Shown piece after piece: positions 59,775-64,000 of a stretch of DNA of 64,000 nucleotides. The stretch is from Rhizophlyctis rosea (taxonomy: Eukaryota > Chytridiomycota > Chytridiomycetes > Rhizophlyctidales > Rhizophlyctidaceae): assembly GCA_027596075.1 (NCBI GenBank), contig JADGJC010000214.1, positions 1 through 64,000 on the forward strand. The letters are read 5' to 3'. Within the stretch, counting starts at the first letter, position 1, and every line of letters begins with the position of its first letter. The translations under genes and the position numbers were made by a program. Below the pieces are notes generated by a model. The model saw nothing but the letters and a program-made list of their open reading frames with translations. It searched no databases and had not been told where the DNA came from.

Positions 59775-62700
59775 ATGGCTGAAACTTCGGTTAAAATCCC
59801 CCCGGACCGGTTCCCTATCCAAATTAGGTCTGTTGAAGTATCGCAAGGGACAACCGTCTCAAAAGGACAGAGACTCGCAACCTATGAGTACGGTCAGCAA
59901 GCTTCTTCCGCTGAGCTCATCGCTCCACTCGACGGACTGGTATCACAAGTTCACGTCGCACCCGGACAGCGTTATTCGAGTTCATATCACCTGTGAGTTT
60001 CCCTTAGTGCTGCGAGAAAAGGATCTTGGACAGCGGGAGGGAGAGGGGGTGGGGGTGCTGAAGGAGGGAGGGAGAAAAGGGGTGGGGGAGTATTGGGTGG
60101 GTTTGGGGGAGGTGGAGGCGCAGCGTCAGCCTGCGAAGGATTACGGGGGGGGGGGGGGGGAGGTTGGTGAGTGGGTGGGTGGTGAGGGGGTGGGCGGGCG
60201 GGTCTGGGGGGTTTGGAGGCTAGGCGTCGGCCTACGAAGGGAATATGATTGCGCAATAGCAAATCACTCACAACGTGGATGTGTTCGTTTTTTTTCCCTG
60301 AAGGAGAGAGGCTTTTGCGATCCGTGTTCCGTGCGATCATCCTGTCCAAGTGAATGGAATGTGCGGCGTCTGCGGAGCCGACTTGAGGTATGTGTCAGAC
60401 GTTGCTATTATCCACATCAGCAAACCAGAAACATCACGGATTCTGATGACATTCTTCAGAGCCATTGCAGAATCTGCCGGCGTGACAGGCATGCCTCAAA
60501 CATTCGCTGTTAGTCATGATACAACGGCGGTAAAGGTTACCCAAAAGGTAACATATATGACAGCCACACATCCAATTGCACGATATCGACTGACAGTGCT
60601 ACTGCCATTGCACAGGAAGCGTCACGAATCGACGACGCATCGAATGCGCGATTGTTGAAAGCCAGGAAATTGATCATGCTACTGGATCTGGATCAGACCG
60701 TAATCCATACGACGGTTGACCCGACAGTGGTGGCATGGAGAAACGACCCTTCAAACCGTAACCACGATGCAGTGACAGTATGTGATCTAATTCATAATTG
60801 TTTGGAAGTATGGTTGCTTACAGAAGTACATTCGCTCAGGATGTCAAATCGTTCATTTTGCCCGACAGTCCTACGCAGTATCACTTGAAGCTTCGGTAAT
60901 ATTGAAGACTTGCTCTGATTTCGATACTCTCCAAAGGGTAACACATACATTGCAGGCCTGGGACCCGCGAGTTCTTGAAAGAGTTGTCGGATCTATTTGA
61001 ACTGCACGTCTACACGATGGGCACGCGGAAATATGCCGAGCAGGTAGTTGCTATCATGGATCCGAAAGGGTCCTTCTTTGGAGGACGGATTTTGACTCGG
61101 GATGAGAGTGGCAGTAAGTATCGCGATTTTGAGCGCGTCAAAGTAGTGGCGGCTATTGACTGTTCGTTATTACTCCAGGCCATTTGATCAAATCACCAGC
61201 ACGCCTGTTCCCAGCGAATCAATCAATGGTCGTCGCAGTCGATGACCGTCCTGATGTATGGGAATTTTCCGACCACTTGATTCGTGTGAAACCTTGTGAG
61301 TGTTCACCACCTTCAGATGTGACACAAAGCTCTTTTGGTAGTCCAGACCATTGAAAATTCCATCATTAGATGAGTTCTTCGTGGGCGTTGGGGACATCAA
61401 CGGGCCTTTGGATAACGCCGTCTTAGTGGTGAATGACCAGAAGCCCAAAAACCAAGAGGAGGAAAAGAAGGCAGCAGCGAAAGAAGCGGAACTCGTTGCC
61501 CAGGCGGAAACGGCGCAACAGCACCTTATCGATGAGCAGCAACGGAGTCGGCCTTTGGCGCAAAAGGAACATACCAAGGACAGGGCGGGGCCGTTGCTGG
61601 TGGATAATGACCGCCAGCTGACGAGGATTTTGGAGATTTTGAAAGAGATACACAGCAGATTTTACGAGAGGGTGTCGGATGAGACGACGTATCCGAATGT
61701 TGTTGACATTATGAAGGAGATGAAGAGGAGTGTGTTTGATGGGTTGAACTTGGTGTTTAGTGGCGTTTTTCCGATGGATATGGACCCCAATGTGTACGTG
61801 GCTCGTCGTTCCAATTTCGTTGCTCTGCAACCAATGTTTTTACTGATTTCTATAATCCACATTTATAGGCATGAATTTGGGAAGCTGGCTAGGCAGTTTG
61901 GCGCGAAGATCAGCGCACAACTGACCAGAGATGTTACTCATGTGGTTGCTGCCAAGGTAAATGCGTGGTACTCCATGAAATCATAAGGTATGAAGCTGAT
62001 GTGAAGGGATGCGGATTTTTCAGAAAGGAACATCCAAATGCAACACAGCGAAAAAGATACCTAATGTTCGGGTAGTGGAAAGGGACTGGTAAGTCATCAT
62101 GCTCGTTTTCCAAACGGATGTTTCAAAACCGCAAATTCTAAAAATTCAACTCGCCGAACGTCCAGGCTCCTGACCTCCATGTTCAGTTGGAAGCGTGAGA
62201 ACGAACAACCTTACTTACTCGAACCGGTCTGCACGGACGCGGCGCCAGCCGACCTAGACGATCTCCTTGTGGAGGCGAATCAAAGCCAGGAAGACCCGTT
62301 TGATGATGAAGTGGACGTCTCCGCGAAGATCGGGACGGATGACTGGTCGGACATGGACAAGGAGGTTGAGGATGAGCTTGGGAGTGATGACGAGGATGTG
62401 TCGGACGGGAATGGGGAGGGTGGTACGGACGCGGATGAGGTTGATGAGGATGAGTGGGACGGGTTCGAGGAGGAGCTTGAAGGGGCTATTGAGGAGGTTA
62501 ATGAGGAGAGGGCTAAGGAGAAGGAGAAGGCGAAGATGTTGGGGTCTGGAGAGAAGGGGAAGAAGAGGGGTCGGGATGGGGGGGAGGAGGATCGGAACTT
62601 GCCTGAGTCTAAGTCGGCGAGGATTGAGTCTTCGCAGCAGTCATCTTCAACGCCGACGCAGACACCGGCGGCAACGTCTTCTCAGAAGCGGAAATCTCGT

Positions 62701-63459
62701 GAGGATGAGGAGGAGGAGGAGGGCAAATCTGAATCGGACGACGCGGGCTCGGCTTCGAAAAGACATAGGTCGGATGGGATTGATGGAAAGGATCTTCCTG
62801 GTGGGAGGGATGATGAGCCTCCCGGGTCTGCAGGTGGACAAGGCGGTTCTACCACGTCTTCGTCACGGGCGTCTCATTCCGCGGCTTCGAGCGGGTCGGG
62901 AGGAGGGAATGCTAATGGAGCTTCTGGGTCGTCAAGGTCGCCGTCACACAATGGGTCCGCGGGAGGAGGCCAGACTCATTCGTCTGCACCTGCTTCGACA
63001 GCAAATGGGGTTGGCGGGTTTACGGGCAAAGCACATGAATCCCAACAGTCTTCGCTTCAGCCCATCGACGCGTACCGACCAACACGCCCGCAAGTCCCAG
63101 GTCCCGTTTCGGCATTGCAGGTGGAGGGGGACGTGGAGGAGGAGGAGGACGAGGAGAAACGGGAACGGAGCAAGCCGTCCCTATTGCAGCAGATGAGACA
63201 GGAGTCGCGTGCGGCGGATGACGCTAACCGGAGGAGAATCACTGGCAGCCCGCGGACTGCTGTGTATGGGGGTGGGGCTTTGTATGGGGATGGGAAGGGT
63301 GGTGAGGTGGATGGGGATGATGATGAGGAGGAGGGAAGATACGGCGGCTCACAGTTTAGTGATGATAGCGAAGGGGTTGGGTCGGAGGGGTTTGACCGCG
63401 GGGATTATCTTGGAGGAGAGTCGATGTTGGCTGGTGTGGATGGGTGGGGGGATGATTGA
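59775..63459 (+). CDS. FCP1: RNA polymerase II CTD phosphatase FCP1
   Basis: The N-terminus has a biotinyl/lipoyl-like hairpin (GTTVSKGQRLATYEYG, LIAPLDGLVSQVHVAPGQ) and a CxxC zinc-like knuckle (PCDHPVQVNGMCGVCGADL). The catalytic FCP-homology domain follows: LIMLLDLDQTVIHTT with the DxDxT nucleophile, RPGTREFLKEL, HVYTMGTRKYAEQV and VAVDDRPDVW. The BRCT domain is split by introns (MKRSVFDGLNLVFSGVFPMD, FGAKISAQLTRDVTHVVAAK, VVERDWLLTSMFSW). The last about 400 residues are acidic, then Ser/Gly-rich low complexity. FCP1 removes phosphate from Ser2/Ser5 of the CTD to recycle polymerase. Intron 1 (about 59996-60310) is long and G-rich. Its exact donor and acceptor phases are not resolved, nor are several other small junctions. 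Confidence 0.92.
60030..60230 (+). repeat. G-rich tract with 16-nt poly-G in FCP1 intron 1
   Basis: Runs of three or more G occur throughout this stretch, including an uninterrupted 16-G run at 60145-60160. Similar ctgcgaagga and ctacgaaggg words flank part of it. The many close G-runs could form G-quadruplexes on the plus strand or transcript. Confidence 0.8.
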
Positions 63460-63621
63460 ATCTTGTGGGGAGTTGGGATTTGTGGGGTAGGAGTGTAGCA
63501 GTTGCATATGTGTAGGAGTTTAGTGAAAGGGTCTGGATGGAGATAGGTTGATGGGTTGTGTGGTAGTTGTAGTGCTTTCTTTGCAGTTAGGTGTTGGTAC
63601 GCGTATACCCCATATATATTG
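63460..63621. other. short convergent spacer, no gene seen
   Basis: This G/T-rich 3' flank of FCP1 runs up to the tentative stop of the neighbouring minus-strand gene. Confidence 0.4.
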
Positions 63622-64000
63622 TTATTGCTGTTTTTGATTAAGAGGGTGAGCGTTGATGATGGCGATGTGCTTTCTCACGATTGGCAACAAGGCAAAAGTT
63701 GATGAGGGCAGGGGAACGAATGTATCGGTACGGGCGGGTATATATTTTCTGGGGTCGCGAGATTTATGTACAGACCAAGAAGATCCGAAGACGGATGGGA
63801 GATGATGGTGGTATGCTCAGTTGAACTCACTGCGCATTGACTGTGCGCAAGTTGCGCAGAACGTCGGAGGAGATGGATGGAACGGATTCTGCAGCCACAC
63901 TGGCTGTTGCGAGGAGCATGTACAGTTTGTGGACGCCTTCGGATCTGGGGATTGTGTATGTTAGCGTGAGGCAAACTCGAAGGTAGAAAGGCAGGGAGTT
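63622..64000 (-). CDS. C-terminal exons of an unidentified protein (partial)
   Basis: A coding-like exon at 63944-63831 reads EGVHKLYMLLATASVAAESV and SSDVLRNLRTVNA. It is bounded by an upstream intron with a CTAAC motif and ccccag acceptor and a downstream gtgagt donor. A possible final exon (63748-63622) continues in frame to a TAA. The helical, hydrophobic composition suggests a real protein that extends beyond the right edge. No family is recognised. Confidence 0.38.

Noticed and set aside
59704..60513. 269-codon plus-strand frame over the FCP1 start
   Set aside because: Off-frame shadow kept open by the G-rich intron. The FCP1 frame has the domain evidence.
62267..63196. 309-codon Arg/Met-rich plus-strand frame
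   Set aside because: Shifted reading of the FCP1 acidic tail; GAG/GAT-rich codons yield Arg/Met in another frame.

Overview
The window reads as nuclear DNA of a zoosporic, early-diverging fungus, most likely a chytrid. Genes are packed on both strands, often 50-400 bp apart. Most are cut by short introns of about 55-85 nt with GT-AG ends and CTAAC/CTGAC branch-like motifs. The best-supported proteins are fungal or opisthokont housekeeping families. Two point to a flagellated fungus outside Dikarya: IFT22, an intraflagellar-transport GTPase, and propionyl-CoA carboxylase beta, from the methylmalonyl-CoA route. No operons, CRISPR, rRNA or convincing tRNA were seen, and no intact transposon.

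Layout. 1-7.3 kb: the end of an unknown gene, an EDR1-domain protein (-), sterol 3-keto reductase ERG27 (+) and Holliday-junction resolvase GEN1/YEN1 (-). 7.9-11.7 kb: an RGG/coiled-coil protein and a LIM/coiled-coil protein (+). 12-15.5 kb: a GPI-phospholipase D homologue (+) tail-to-tail with AP-1 sigma (-). 16.6-22 kb: NFS1 (+), a methyltransferase-like protein (-) and a single-pass membrane protein (+). 22.3-28.9 kb: RRN3 (-), THOC5 (+) and a DUF1279 mitochondrial protein (-). 29.6-40.4 kb: FAN1 (+), neurochondrin (-), PCCB (+), IFT22 (-) and an unknown protein (-). 40.8-50.7 kb: an F-BAR/PH/C2/RasGAP protein (+), UBL5/Hub1 (-), an unknown coiled-coil protein (+) and an RS-rich nuclear protein (-). 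50.7-53.9 kb: a gene-poor gap. 53.9-64 kb: a trehalose-6-phosphate synthase/phosphatase (+), a Vip1-like RRM protein (-), CTD phosphatase FCP1 (+) and the edge of another gene (-).

The genes form no single pathway. Loose themes are DNA repair (GEN1, FAN1), RNA production and processing (RRN3, THOC5, FCP1, Hub1, the RS and RRM proteins), membranes (GPI-PLD, AP-1 sigma, F-BAR RasGAP) and mitochondria (NFS1, PCCB, DUF1279).

The most unusual signal is in gene structure. Several reading frames close only with microexons (3, 9, 13, 13, 18, 18, 22 and 25 nt). Two introns appear to be GC-AG. The same window carries Hub1, a splicing modifier known in yeast to help non-standard 5' splice sites, and its own 222-nt coding sequence is split into six exons. 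Exon coordinates below come from reading-frame continuity, splice consensus and family similarity recalled from knowledge; no search or RNA data was available.
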